From Pythium myriotylum (taxonomy: Eukaryota; Oomycota; Peronosporomycetes; Pythiales; Pythiaceae): DNA of 64,000 nucleotides. The stretch covers positions 930,001 through 994,000 of the forward strand of contig JALJCQ010000007.1 of NCBI GenBank assembly GCA_023091665.1. The letters run 5' to 3'. A program made the position numbers and the translations under genes. The notes under the pieces are model-generated. The model made no database searches, was not told the origin of the DNA, and worked only from the letters and a program-made list of their open reading frames with translations. Every line of letters starts with the position of its first letter. Within the stretch, counting starts at the first letter, position 1. Positions 1 to 10,700 of the stretch are shown here, in pieces.

Positions 1-1101
1 CAATCCAAAAAGTGAGGAGATAAGACCGGCGGTGGTTTGCGTGAGAATGCGGCATTTTCTGGGATCAGTGGCAACCACACAGTCTTTGTGGGTGAAATCT
101 TCATAGTAAAAGAGACTCAGGACGTTGTGGACCTGCAACTCCACGCCAAATGAACATGCGTACTGGAACGCAAGAATCCAGGTCACGGGCATCTTTGCCA
201 CAACCCGCAAAGCTTGATGCAAGCTCACTCGGTTGCTCGTATCAGTTTCGAACCCTTGGATCGAATGCCTGCTGTCTCTTTGCAACGATTTTCGATGTCT
301 CAAGTCAGCATAATTGCCACGCGGGCAGTCATCCGAGTATTTGTACAGTAGCACGCCAACGAGAACCATGAAGAGTGCAGGAAAGAGCAGCGTGATGCGC
401 CAGCCGAGATCGTCCGTGACTCCAAAACTCTTATACGTGACGAGATCGAACAGGAACGGCGTGATCAGGTACGTCGCACCAGCGCCGAGGTTGCCCCAGC
501 CAGCGGCGATGGCGTTGGCGCTGCCAACGATCTGCTTGGAGAAGACAATGGAGGTCCAGTACGTTGTCGCAACGAAGGAGCACCCCACGAGGCCAATGAA
601 GAAGCGCACGACGACGAGTCCTGCGTAGCTGTTCGCGAACCCGGCGCAGGCCACGGGCACGGCTCCAGCGAGCAGCAGCGCGGCCTGCACCACGCGTGGG
701 CCGTATCGATCGCAGAGTGGACCGACCACAATTCGTCCAGCGATCGTGCTCGCGACGGACGCGATGTTCGTGTTGGCGACTTGGTCGCTCGAGAGTCCGA
801 GCTGCTTCTTGATGGTCGGCATGAGCGGCGGGATGGAGAACCAGCCGACGAACGCGACGAAGAACGAGAGCCACGAGTAGTGGAACGCGCGCATGTGCGG
901 TCGCGCGAAGCTCAGCAGCCTGATCTCGGTCGCGCGATCTTCCTGCAGCGGATCGACCGCGAGGCTGTACTTTCTCGCCGCCCCATTGAGCGGCTCCATG
1001 GGCGTGCGGACCCAGACGTGGCCGCTGTCGAGCGCCGACGCGTCATCGGCGATGGGCGTGAGGACCTTGGGCGACGGCGACGGCGGCGGCTGCGTCGGCA
1101 T
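1..1101 (-). CDS. NRT2/NNP-family nitrate transporter, 3' part cut by the window edge
   Basis: Encodes a major-facilitator nitrate/nitrite permease of the plasma membrane; 367 codons are visible, starting at the ATG at 1101 and open to base 1. A hydrophilic N-terminus of about 75 residues is followed by hydrophobic helices. The MFS loop motif (GRIVVGPLCDRYGPR) and the nitrate-porter signature GWGNLGAG in a later helix identify the NNP family rather than a general sugar porter. A long loop rich in R, K and S follows the sixth helix region, as in eukaryotic NRT2 proteins. The C-terminal helices lie outside the window. It is transcribed away from the ER protein gene at 1613, sharing a 511-bp promoter region. 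In oomycetes nitrate transporter, nitrate reductase and nitrite reductase genes are often clustered, so the assimilation cluster may continue to the left; that is inference. Confidence 0.9.
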   Translation of the reverse strand, partial: MPTQPPPSPSPKVLTPIADDASALDSGHVWVRTPMEPLNGAARKYSLAVDPLQEDRATEIRLLSFARPHMRAFHYSWLSFFVAFVGWFSIPPLMPTIKKQLGLSSDQVANTNIASVASTIAGRIVVGPLCDRYGPRVVQAALLLAGAVPVACAGFANSYAGLVVVRFFIGLVGCSFVATTYWTSIVFSKQIVGSANAIAAGWGNLGAGATYLITPFLFDLVTYKSFGVTDDLGWRITLLFPALFMVLVGVLLYKYSDDCPRGNYADLRHRKSLQRDSRHSIQGFETDTSNRVSLHQALRVVAKMPVTWILAFQYACSFGVELQVHNVLSLFYYEDFTHKDCVVATDPRKCRILTQTTAGLISSLFGL

Positions 1102-1612
1102 CTCCGCGGGGGCGCAAGCGCGAGTGGAGAGCGCCCGCGCCGGCGGGAAGGTCAGGAGATGCTGTGGTCGCGTTCCGAGAATGACGCACTTGATGACTAG
1201 ATCGATGTGATTGGAGGATAATCGGAAGAGGTGATTCTGATTGGAGGATAATGGGGTATCTGTTCTGATAGGTGTCCACGTGCGGGGAAACGGCTGGGAC
1301 CCCACCACAAGGCCTCGTTATGTATAGTCGCCGCGGATCCCGAGAACTGTTCTTGGGAACGGTTCTCCAAATGCAGGAACTGTTCCGCGCCGACCCTTCC
1401 ATCGCACGCGCAGCACTCTTTAGCAATTTTCATCCAATCACAGTCGGTTTCTCCGTAATTTACTCGGAAATTTTCTCTGCCTGCGAACCTAGCAGAACTA
1501 TCTACCATCCTAACCCCCATACAATCCTATAATTACAATCCTACTCCCTCCTCGCCTCCCAATCCTTCGAGAATCCGAGCCCATAGTTGAAGCAGCCACG
1601 TGGGTGCTCGCC
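1102..1612. promoter_or_regulatory. Shared promoter region of nitrate transporter and ER protein
   Basis: Gene-free stretch between divergent genes. It holds a 15-bp direct repeat (1208-1222 and 1238-1252, 30 bp apart), each copy containing GATAA, and a further GATAG at 1267. On the minus strand an initiator-like TCATTCT lies near 1179-1185, about 80 bp before the transporter ATG. On the plus strand CACTCTTTAGCAATTT near 1414-1429 resembles the oomycete initiator plus flanking element for the ER gene. Function of these sites is inferred. Confidence 0.4.
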
Positions 1613-3991
1613 ATGGCGCCTCGCTCGCTGCTGCTGCTGCTGCTCGCCGCCGCCTGCGTGCTCGCGCTCGCCGACGACGCGCTCTTCCGCGTGCTCCGCT
1701 CGGTCGACGACGTCGTCGCGACGGTCGAGACGCGTCGCCACGTGAGCGCCGTGCTCCTGCTCTCGTCGCAGAGCGACGCCAAGCTCCAGGAGCTCACGGC
1801 CCAGAACGGCGGCGCCGTCGACGACGCGGCGCTCGCGAAGGCGCTCGAGGCGCAGTTCCCGCACATGCGCAAGATCCTCCAGAGCCTCGACGGCGCCGTC
1901 GACCTCGTGGTCGCCGACATCCCGGACGCCAAGCAGATCTCCAAAAAGTGGAACGTCGCGACGCTGCCGGCGCTCGTGGTCTACAAGGACGCGCCCAAGA
2001 AGAACCCGTACACGGGCAAGATGTACCGCGACGCAGCGCTCACGCCGCTCGCCGTGCTGCAGCAGCCGCGCGAGCTCAAGCGCCTGCTGCGAGACAGCAT
2101 CCCGGCCACGTACGTGACCGAGTGGACCGCCGCGAACGGCTACGCGTCGCTGGACGACGCCAAGCGCAAGTTGAGCGCTGCTGGAGCGCTCGTCGTGCTT
2201 GTGAGCAAGCAGCCGAGCGCGTCGCCGCTCTTCCGCGCGCTCTCGGTCGAGTTCGAGTCGCGCGGGCTCGCCTTCGCGTACGTTCACCGCGACGAGGCGA
2301 TCGCCGAGGAGATTGTCGAGCAGTGGGGAATCGACAAGCTGCCGGCCATTGTAGTCGTCAAAAAGCCCGCGACGCTTGAGGACCGCGAGGTGTTCCAGGA
2401 CGACGCCAAAATGAAGACGTTTGCGGACCTTAAGAGCCTCGTGGAGCCATTTGCCACTTCAGAGGACGAAGAACCAACAAAGAAAGACACAGCCAGCTCC
2501 AAGACCGCGTCGGATGTGCCGTTGTTGACGTCGGAGACATTCGACGATCTTGTGCTTCAATCCAAGCTCACCTGGATCGTGTCGTTCTTGGACGCGGCGA
2601 CTGAAGCCAGTCTGGACAAAAAGGCGTGGCAAAAGACTATGAGTGACATCCAGAAAAAGGCTGGTATTGTCGCTCTCGGTGCTGTCAGCTGTGAAAAGGA
2701 CGTCTCGCTCTGCGAAAAGTACGGGGTTGGAAAGGGTGGAGTCGTGCGTATCTTCCCCGTGCACCAGAATCCCTCGAGCGGAGAGATCGAGCGTAGTGAC
2801 GTTCTGGCGGAGACGTTTAAGACCGTGGACGATGCCAGGGATGCAGCGATCGCGGCCATCCCTGACTTGGTCCAGGTGATGGGCTCGTCGGCCGAGCTGA
2901 ACGCGTTCGTGGCACGCGCGCTAGCTGCCAAGGCTATGCCAGTCCTCCTCGTGACCAGCAAGCTCCAGACGCCAACAATTTTGAAGTCGCTGGCGCTATC
3001 GTTCCCAACACAGAACATCGCAGTTGGTGTGGTCTCGGATCTAGACCCTCAGGTGAAGCAGCAATTCAACCTCCCAGCGTCGGCCAAGTCCTCGCTGCTG
3101 TGTCTCGTCGCAGTGGATAAGCAAACGCAAGTGGAGAACCAGCCGGCCAATACAGCGCCATTTGGCATCATCTTGTACGACAAGAAGCTTCTTGGCCCAC
3201 TCACGTACGCCAACATGGTGCGATTCCTCATGAGTGTGCTGGCCCAGCATCCGCATCCAAAACCACTTCCCCAGGCAGATGATGGGGAAACAGGGCTCGA
3301 ATCTGGCGTGAGCGACGATACCGCGGCTCCGGCTGACGTTCCTTATCTGCGCCAAGACAACCTCGACGCACTGTGCAGTGGCAACAAGATTTGTGCAATC
3401 GGATTCTTCGAAGGCCACGTCGATACGCTCGGCGACGCTGAATCTCCACTTGCCAAAGCCGTCGGTGTGCTGAGCACTGTAGCGGCGAAATCGCGTAAGT
3501 CGCGTCAGCCTTTCCAGTTCATGTGGACGAACGGCAAGTGTCAGAGTTCTTTTGCCGAGTCCTTTGGTGTCGGAGCCTTCCAAATGCCGACAATTGTCGT
3601 CTACTCACCTTCAAAGTCCCGCTACGCGACCAACATCGGTGTTTTTGACGAGGAAAACACCTCCGGGTTCTTGAAGGGTGTGCTGTCAGGCAAGATCGTC
3701 ACGTCACCGCTCAAGGACGTGGGTGCACTTCGCGCTGAGTGCTCAGTTGACGAAGTCACCGACGCTGCGGCTGCCGTGCCGCTCGAAGATGAAACTGATG
3801 AAGATCTGGGGGATCTGTTGAGCGAAATTCTTGGCGATGAAGAGCAGCAGCGTCGACAGCTGCAGGAGGAGCTCGCCAAGGAACGGAAGGCCGCGAAAAA
3901 GCAGGACAAGTCCGGCAGCAAGTCGAAGAAGGACAAGAAGAAGAAAAAGAAGAAGGGCAAGAAGAAGGGCGACGAGCGCGACGAGCTGTAG
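1613..3991 (+). CDS. ER-luminal multi-thioredoxin-fold protein with C-terminal RDEL
   Basis: A 792-residue single-exon protein. The ATG at 1613 (CGCCATGG context) opens a clear signal peptide with a run of six leucines. The C-terminus is RDEL, a variant of the KDEL/HDEL ER-retrieval signal, preceded by a lysine-rich tail. At least four thioredoxin-like segments can be recognised by their cis-proline strands: VATLPALVVYKD (near residue 115), IDKLPAIVVVKK (near 245), a weaker one near 380, and FQMPTIVVYSP (near 660). No CxxC active site is present in any of them, so it resembles a redox-inactive PDI-family member acting as a chaperone or binding scaffold rather than an oxidoreductase. It ends convergently with the alanyl-tRNA synthetase gene, 182 bp away. 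The precise family is not recognised. Confidence 0.8.
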   Translation: MAPRSLLLLLLAAACVLALADDALFRVLRSVDDVVATVETRRHVSAVLLLSSQSDAKLQELTAQNGGAVDDAALAKALEAQFPHMRKILQSLDGAVDLVVADIPDAKQISKKWNVATLPALVVYKDAPKKNPYTGKMYRDAALTPLAVLQQPRELKRLLRDSIPATYVTEWTAANGYASLDDAKRKLSAAGALVVLVSKQPSASPLFRALSVEFESRGLAFAYVHRDEAIAEEIVEQWGIDKLPAIVVVKKPATLEDREVFQDDAKMKTFADLKSLVEPFATSEDEEPTKKDTASSKTASDVPLLTSETFDDLVLQSKLTWIVSFLDAATEASLDKKAWQKTMSDIQKKAGIVALGAVSCEKDVSLCEKYGVGKGGVVRIFPVHQNPSSGEIERSDVLAETFKTVDDARDAAIAAIPDLVQVMGSSAELNAFVARALAAKAMPVLLVTSKLQTPTILKSLALSFPTQNIAVGVVSDLDPQVKQQFNLPASAKSSLLCLVAVDKQTQVENQPANTAPFGIILYDKKLLGPLTYANMVRFLMSVLAQHPHPKPLPQADDGETGLESGVSDDTAAPADVPYLRQDNLDALCSGNKICAIGFFEGHVDTLGDAESPLAKAVGVLSTVAAKSRKSRQPFQFMWTNGKCQSSFAESFGVGAFQMPTIVVYSPSKSRYATNIGVFDEENTSGFLKGVLSGKIVTSPLKDVGALRAECSVDEVTDAAAAVPLEDETDEDLGDLLSEILGDEEQQRRQLQEELAKERKAAKKQDKSGSKSKKDKKKKKKKGKKKGDERDEL

Positions 3992-4173
3992 GCGTAAACT
4001 TGAGTGAAAAGAACTACCGCGTCTTGCACGTGAAAATGAGCATACATTCTCGGATATAAAGTTCGCAGTTATCCGCGTGGGTTGCGGCCGGAGACACTAC
4101 TACGTTTGCTGCCCTCCTACTTGTCGGTCGGGCTCTGTCAAATCCGGCCTACTATTGTGTTGACTGGATCAGT

Positions 4174-7071
4174 CTAGGCCACGAAGGCCTTGGCGAGCGC
4201 CACAGCCTCGTCCACCTTCTCCGTGGTCTTGGCCTGTCCCGTGGCGTCAGTCGGCTTGCCGCCGCCCTTACCGCTCATCACGGCCATGGCGTGGTTCACC
4301 CACGTGCGAGCATCCAGTTGTCGCGACGCAATGTGCTGCTCGCTCACGTGCGTGAAGGCCGCCGTCTTGTTGGCGTCCGCGTCCGTGCTGAAGATCATGA
4401 AGGATCCGTTCGGCAACACGTTGGTCATTGCCTCGAGCATGTCACGGCCGAGCTTAGCGTCCGTGCCAACATCGAACTTGACAATAATGAACTCCTGACC
4501 GGCCTCCTTGGCCTTGGTGGCCTCAGCCGTGGCGTCACGGACGCCGTTCGCCGCGCGCACAGCAGCGAGCTCCTTGCGGATCTTCTTCACGCGGTCGACG
4601 AGACCATCATGCTGCTTGCGCAGCTTGTCCTTGCTAGGCAGCGAAATAAGCGAGACATCAAGCACTGGACGGAAAGCAGTGACACCTTCAATGAACGCGT
4701 TGCCCTCCAGCTTGGCGACAGCGTCGAGCTCGGCCTGGAGCTTGGCCGCGCGGGCCTCGGCCTCGTCAGCGGCCTCGCCAGTGTAGGCCGAGACACGGCG
4801 GATGCCCTTCGCAATCGCGCCTTCTTCGAACAACACGAACTTCTTAGCCTCGCGTGTGTTCTTCAAGTGTGTGCCACCGCAGAACTCGACCGAGTAGTTG
4901 CTCCAGGCGCTGTTCTCCGGGTCATCGAGCATCGGCTTGATCTCCTGGCCGATCGACACAACACGCACCATATCTGGGTAGGTCTCACCGAAAACGGCGC
5001 GCAGACCCTGGATGCGCTTAGCGTGAGCCTGTGGCGAGTCCTGTGTGTACACCTCGAGCTCCTGCTTGATGATCGAGTCACAGATCGACTCCACCTCCGC
5101 GAGCTGCTCAGGCTTGAGCGCCTTGTTGGTCGTGAAGTCGAAGCGGAGGCGCAACTCATCAACAAGCGAGCCACGCTGGTCCACATTCGTGCCGAGAACC
5201 TTGCGCAGGGCAAAGTTGAGCACGTGGGTCATCGTGTGGTTCGGGGCAATCTTGCGGCGGCGCACGTAGTCAACCGCAGCCTCCACTTCATCGCCGACCT
5301 TGATCGAGCCCGACTCAATCGGACCCATGTGCATGACGTAGCCGGCGTACGACTCGACCGCATCGACGTCCTGCACGAAGCCAGGCGTGCTGAGCTTACC
5401 GGTGTCGTAGATCTGACCACCAGCCTGCGCGTAGAACGTCGTCTGGTCAAGGATAAGACCGACGCGCTCGTAGTCGCCCGCCTTAACTTCGTCGACGAAG
5501 GCCGACGTGGTCTCGGTGGTCGTGAAGATCGCGAGCACCTTAGCCTTGACAGTCGTGTCCCACTCGTACTTCAGCAGGTCGTTGGTGGGCTTGATACCCT
5601 TGCCAGCGAGCGCACTAGTCTCGGCAGCCTCGAGCACAAGTGGGCGCACACCCGAGTTGCCACCCTTCTTGCGGTCAAGCTTCGAGCGCTCGCTCTGGAG
5701 CTTCATCTGCTCTTCATAGCCCTTGATGTCGACCGTGAGGTTCTCCTCCTCGGCCATGATCTGCGTCAAATCGATCGGGAAGCCCATCGAGTCGTACAGG
5801 AAGAAAGCATCCTCGCCTGGCACGACCGTCCCCTTGGCCTCCTTGATGGTCTGCGCGATCTTCTTAAATCGCTCGATACCCTTGTTAAGCGTGCGGCCGA
5901 ACGACACTTCCTCATCGAGGATGACCTCCGTCACTTCGGCTTGCTTGGCCTTAAGTTCCGGGAAGGCCTCCGACAGCATCTCAACCACAACTGGCACGAG
6001 CTTGGAGAGGAATCCGCTCGGCGCGTTCAGGAACTGCTGGCCGTAGCGGACGGCACGGCGCAGGATGCGGCGCAGCACGTAGCCGCGGCCGTCGTTGCTG
6101 GGCACGGCGCCATCCGTGATTGCAAACGTGAGCGTACGGATGTGGTCGGCAATAACGCGGTAAGCCATGTCCTTCAGCTGCGGGTCCTCGTCGCCGAGCT
6201 TGCCCGTGTACGGCTCGCTCTTGGTGATGGCCTGGATCGCGGCGAAAAGCGGCGTGAACACGTCCGTGTCGTAGTTCGAGTCCTTGCCCTGCATGATCGA
6301 AGCGAGACGCTCGAAGCCCATGCCCGTGTCGACGTGCTTGGCCGGCAGCGGCACGAGCTTTCCGTCCTGCTCGCGGTTGAACTGGATGAACACGTTGTTC
6401 CAGATCTCAATCACATCCGGGCGGTCAGCGTTCACAAGCGAGGCAGCGTCACGGCCTCCAATGCGGTCGTAGTGGATCTCCGTGCAAGGGCCGCACGGTC
6501 CGACATCGCCCATCTCCCAGAAGTTGTCCTTGCAGCCGAAGGGCAGCACACGCTCAGCCGGGAGGTAGTTGAGCCAGAGCTGGCGCGTCTCTTCGTCCGA
6601 CGGGAGGCCCTGCTTCTCGTCGCCGCCGAAGTACGTGGCGTAGAGGCGGTTGGCGTCGATGCCGTAAACCTCGGTGAGCAGGCGGAACGACATGTCGACC
6701 GCGTCCTTCTTGAAGTAGTCGCCAAAGCTCCAGTTGCCGAGCATCTCGAAGAACGTGTGGTGATAGACGTCCTTGCCGACGTCGTCGAGGTCGTTGTGCT
6801 TGCCGCCGGCGCGGATGCACTTTTGCGAGTTGGCGGCGCGCGTGAGCTTGGCCATCGGGTGCGACGGGTCGACCTGGCCCAAAAAGATGGGCTTGTACTG
6901 GTTCATGCCGGCGTTGATGAAGAGCAGCGTCGGGTCGTCGAGCGGCACGACGGGGCACGACGGGTACATGGTGTGCGGCAGCGTCGCGTGCTTCTCGAAG
7001 AACTCGAGGAAGGTCTGGCGGATGCGCTTGGCCGGCCAGTTCTCGGGCGAGAACTCAGCGGGGGACGACAT
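4174..7071 (-). CDS. AARS1: Alanyl-tRNA synthetase
   Basis: Charges tRNA-Ala in protein synthesis. Single exon, 965 residues, the usual length for eukaryotic AlaRS. The N-terminal class II catalytic domain is complete (starts with the conserved WPAKRIRQTFLEFF; GMNQYKPIF and HHTFFEMLGNWSFGDYF motifs), followed by the tRNA-binding region, the editing domain with its zinc-binding HxxxH (NHTMTH, near residue 610) and CGGTH (near 730), and a C-Ala domain. The ATG at 7071 was chosen because codons before it lack another ATG. No mitochondrial presequence is evident at this start, so a cytosolic form is predicted; a longer dual-targeted form cannot be excluded. Confidence 0.97.
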   Translation of the reverse strand: MSSPAEFSPENWPAKRIRQTFLEFFEKHATLPHTMYPSCPVVPLDDPTLLFINAGMNQYKPIFLGQVDPSHPMAKLTRAANSQKCIRAGGKHNDLDDVGKDVYHHTFFEMLGNWSFGDYFKKDAVDMSFRLLTEVYGIDANRLYATYFGGDEKQGLPSDEETRQLWLNYLPAERVLPFGCKDNFWEMGDVGPCGPCTEIHYDRIGGRDAASLVNADRPDVIEIWNNVFIQFNREQDGKLVPLPAKHVDTGMGFERLASIMQGKDSNYDTDVFTPLFAAIQAITKSEPYTGKLGDEDPQLKDMAYRVIADHIRTLTFAITDGAVPSNDGRGYVLRRILRRAVRYGQQFLNAPSGFLSKLVPVVVEMLSEAFPELKAKQAEVTEVILDEEVSFGRTLNKGIERFKKIAQTIKEAKGTVVPGEDAFFLYDSMGFPIDLTQIMAEEENLTVDIKGYEEQMKLQSERSKLDRKKGGNSGVRPLVLEAAETSALAGKGIKPTNDLLKYEWDTTVKAKVLAIFTTTETTSAFVDEVKAGDYERVGLILDQTTFYAQAGGQIYDTGKLSTPGFVQDVDAVESYAGYVMHMGPIESGSIKVGDEVEAAVDYVRRRKIAPNHTMTHVLNFALRKVLGTNVDQRGSLVDELRLRFDFTTNKALKPEQLAEVESICDSIIKQELEVYTQDSPQAHAKRIQGLRAVFGETYPDMVRVVSIGQEIKPMLDDPENSAWSNYSVEFCGGTHLKNTREAKKFVLFEEGAIAKGIRRVSAYTGEAADEAEARAAKLQAELDAVAKLEGNAFIEGVTAFRPVLDVSLISLPSKDKLRKQHDGLVDRVKKIRKELAAVRAANGVRDATAEATKAKEAGQEFIIVKFDVGTDAKLGRDMLEAMTNVLPNGSFMIFSTDADANKTAAFTHVSEQHIASRQLDARTWVNHAMAVMSGKGGGKPTDATGQAKTTEKVDEAVALAKAFVA

Positions 7072-7788
7072 GGTTTCCACGGGGAAAGTCGGGATCTAAA
7101 GGGGCGACTGAGAGCGGCGTGAGGGGCGCGAGGGGCCGCGCGGGCGAGCGAGCGGCGAGGCGTACCGGTGGGGAGAAGCGAGGCCGACGGCAGATTGGCG
7201 ACTGCGTAGCTTTCCACGAGAAGAAACGTGTGGAGGTTCAAGGGAGATGTTGGTAACTCTTGGATACGAAACGTTAAGTTGAATAGAACGACACCCATTG
7301 GTCGAAAAGAGAGTTTCGGGGCGCCTGCGACGTGTGACGACGAAGAGGTACAGAGAACAAGATGGGTGAGTGGAAGTGATGAACACGCCGAGCTGACGAC
7401 AGGCACCAGCCAGTGTAGTGAAGCCTGTTCAATGGATGGAGTTGCAGTCGGAGATACCATTACTGTATAATGCGTAGGGAGGCGCCACCGCTCCGCGTCA
7501 CAGTGATCGCGGGAGACAAACGCCGCCGGAGAGTTCTAACTTTTCTAACAGGGACGATCAGTCGACGGGACCGAACATGGGTTCGACGGAAATGGTTGCT
7601 GGATCTCGCCAGGGGCGAAAACGACTACCGAGTGGGGGGTTGGCTTCTTCGAGGCCGATGTCCTGCACAATTCCAAGAGCTACGAGCTCAGGCTGTCTCG
7701 AAACGTGGGTCGAACGCTGTTCGCTTGGGACTGGCCGGGCTCCGCGGTTCTTGCCCCACTAGCACACAAACATACACCGCTCTGCATG
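7072..7788. other. Intergenic, no gene seen
   Basis: Between the AlaRS start and the phosphodiesterase stop, both on the minus strand. Short open frames on both strands have no recognisable protein features. It should hold the AlaRS promoter; on the minus strand CTATTCAACTT near 7274-7284 is weakly initiator-like. No RNA gene or repeat seen. Confidence 0.5.
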
Positions 7789-10700
7789 TTAGGGCAGTGG
7801 GACTTGGACGCTTTCGTTCAGGAACACCTCGTTCTTGATTGCGAGGATCGATGTGAGCTGTCGCTTGTCCGACTCTTTCCACAGACTGTAGTTGGACTTG
7901 GCGATGTTGTGGATGACCGCAAAATCCTTCTCGAACACAACTTGAGAGACCGTGTCATAGAAAGGTAGCACGATAAATTCGAAGAAGCCCACTTGGTTCT
8001 ACACTCACACAAGATAAGCTGAGTTTGAAGGCTCCACGCCAAAAAGATTCCCCATCGGCATACATACCTTTGCACTGTTCTCAGAGTGGCGATCCATGAA
8101 TGGCGAAATGTCCGAGTTGTTGGCGCGCTCGTTATCTCCCTGTAGGAAGAATTCTTCGATGATGAGCGAGGACCAGATTACGTGAAGCCTTCGCTCTTTC
8201 GCAGCGTGGCCAATGTCAGCGCACTTGATGACGACCTTCATGATCATCATTGGGTCTGTCACAGATCGTGAACTGCCTCCTTGGCCCCCGGTATTCGATT
8301 GGTCTTGGAGCAGGAGTGCCTTGAGATTGCCAACGAGCTGTAAGTGCATCGACAGGTCCGTGCTCAGCACCATCTCGATGATGGCTTTGCGGATTTCTCG
8401 ATAAGGCTTGTCCTTCATGCGCCCAAAGATGTCGCACTGCGGTGTACGCATGACGAAGAAAGTTTCGGCCAGGTGCATACTCTCAAGAATGCTGCGATCG
8501 TTGTACTGGATCGCAAGATCGTGTTTGCATTTGATCATATAGTTGTTGGACTTTCCCGGATGGCGGAAGTCATGGATTGCAGCAGCCACGAGCGCGGCGT
8601 AGAACTCCAGGTTTGTCAACGAGTCACGGATCTGGCCGTCGTTTAGGCGGGTCATCAAGTAGTTCACCGAGTTGACCACGTCTGCAGCGTGGCTTGAATT
8701 ATGGTATGGGTTCGCAAGGTATCCGTCGTCAAGGGTGTACAGGAAATTGCGGAGCACGATCTTGTCAATGCGGAATTCCTCGTGAAGCTCGTGGATGTCA
8801 AACATCGCAGCCGTAACATACATGAGTGGGCGACCGCTCGTGATCTCGGCAATCTTGAGCGTGTCGAGGTCCCATCCATCCTGGTGGATGCGCCCCTTGA
8901 CCCGGGAGAGGGTATCTTCCTCCCAGCTCGGCATCATGGGCAATGGCATGATGACGTTCATGCCTCCACTTTGGCTCGCTAGGCCTATGTTGTCTTGGTA
9001 GCTACGTCTCGTATCGCTGTTTGAATGCGAGCTTAGCGACATAGTTGCGGTTGTTCGGCTCGTCGCCTGGTAATCCTTCCGGGCAAGCACAGACAACGCC
9101 CAGTTCTTCGTGTCGGCGTCAACTTCATCCTTAGACTTCATCTGGGCGCGGATATCGGGCATAAAGAGGTTTGTGTCGAGTTTGGAAAGATTCTTGAGGA
9201 TCGCAAGACCACGCTTCATGGACGCATCGCTCATCTCGGTCTCATCGAGAAAGTTTTTGAGCTCGGCCAACATCGAGTGTAATGGCGATGTTAGATCGAG
9301 CGAAAACTCCGAGTCACGCTGCGCAAGTTCCTTCTTGAGATTGCGGTTCTCTTCTGCTATCAGATTCTTTTCCCGTGTGGCCTTCTCGGCCTCGAGCTCG
9401 ACGGCCCAGACGTGAAGGAAATCCTGGCGGATCACGCGATCCACGTCGCGATTCCGCAATAGCATCACGAGTGCGAACAAGATCGGGAAGCAGAGGACGA
9501 GGATCCGGTTCTGTGTAAAAGATGGCGAGTTGGTGGTCGGGTAGTACATGAGTGAGAGCACGTTGTACGCGACGCACGTGAGGATACCGACGATCGCGAA
9601 GTGGAGTGTGTCGATGCGTAGCAGAGGCACGAACACAAAGATCATTATGAGCCGCAGTAGATTGATGTTCATTGTTGCAGCCGGCAACAGCACATGGCGA
9701 GTGTAGCTCTTCAGCACGTCCCGTCGCGTACCCGAGAGTGCATCGAACTTCCACGACGTCAATGTAGACGAGTTGACGTAAAAGATCGGTGTTGTCTCAC
9801 CCTTCAGGCCCAACACGTCCATGAGGAGGTCGACGTCGGTAGAGACGTAGTTGTACCACTCGACGAGCATCGAGTACATTCCACCAGCGATGATCGAGAA
9901 AGCCCAACACAGTAGAATGACAGTGTAGACACGCTGGAACTGGATCTCATATTTTCGCTGTCGGCTGAGATAGATGAGGAAAGGAATTGGTAGAATCGGC
10001 GTGAACACAAGGAGACAATACCGCACAGACTCGGACCTTGTCTTGGGATCGTCCGAAAAAAGATTTGTCAAGTTTGAGCCCGTGAAGACCAAGTAAAAGA
10101 GAAAGAAGATACTGGCAATTCGGGAAGAACGAGGAGAGTTCTCGCGAGCGAAAGTGACCTGATAGAGCTTCTCGAGGCGAGCCTCGTTGATGAAATGACT
10201 CGTGATTGGGTGGAACTTGACTTCGACCGGCGTCTTCTTCGTCTTTGCAACGTATACCGAGTCTGTGAGAGGATATATGCGTGACACCCGCTGATTTACT
10301 CGCTCTTGATTCAGAGCCGCGTTTCCTTTGTCGCCATCTGCGCTACCCGTAGAACCGGCTAACTTGGCGTTCCCTGAGTTTCCTCCCATCGCCCCGTTGG
10401 CGCCGCCGGCCTGGGTGGCCGGCGTGGGCGTGAGTGCGGCAAATGTGACGGGCAGCGTGCTTCCTGAATGCCTGCTTCCACTCGCGTCAGCTGATGACGA
10501 GAGTGGGAGCGGCTTGATTTGCTCTGAAACTGTCGATTTCTTGCGACCACGTAGTTGGGCGGTGGGCGAGGTGCGCTGCGTGAAAGTTCGACGCTCGCAC
10601 TCTTGCTGCTCACGGAGAACGTCGGCAGGAGCGTCACTCTCGGCGTCTTCTGCTTTTTCTTTGACCACGGACGGGGTGAGGATGGGCGGGACACTGGGGC

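Noticed and set aside
4291..7122. 943-codon open frame opposite the AlaRS gene
   Set aside because: Exact antisense shadow of a GC-biased coding exon; composition is arginine/leucine/valine-rich without any motif.
7228..7470. 80-codon plus-strand ORF upstream of AlaRS
   Set aside because: No conserved features, lies in the AlaRS promoter region and is not matched by splice sites.
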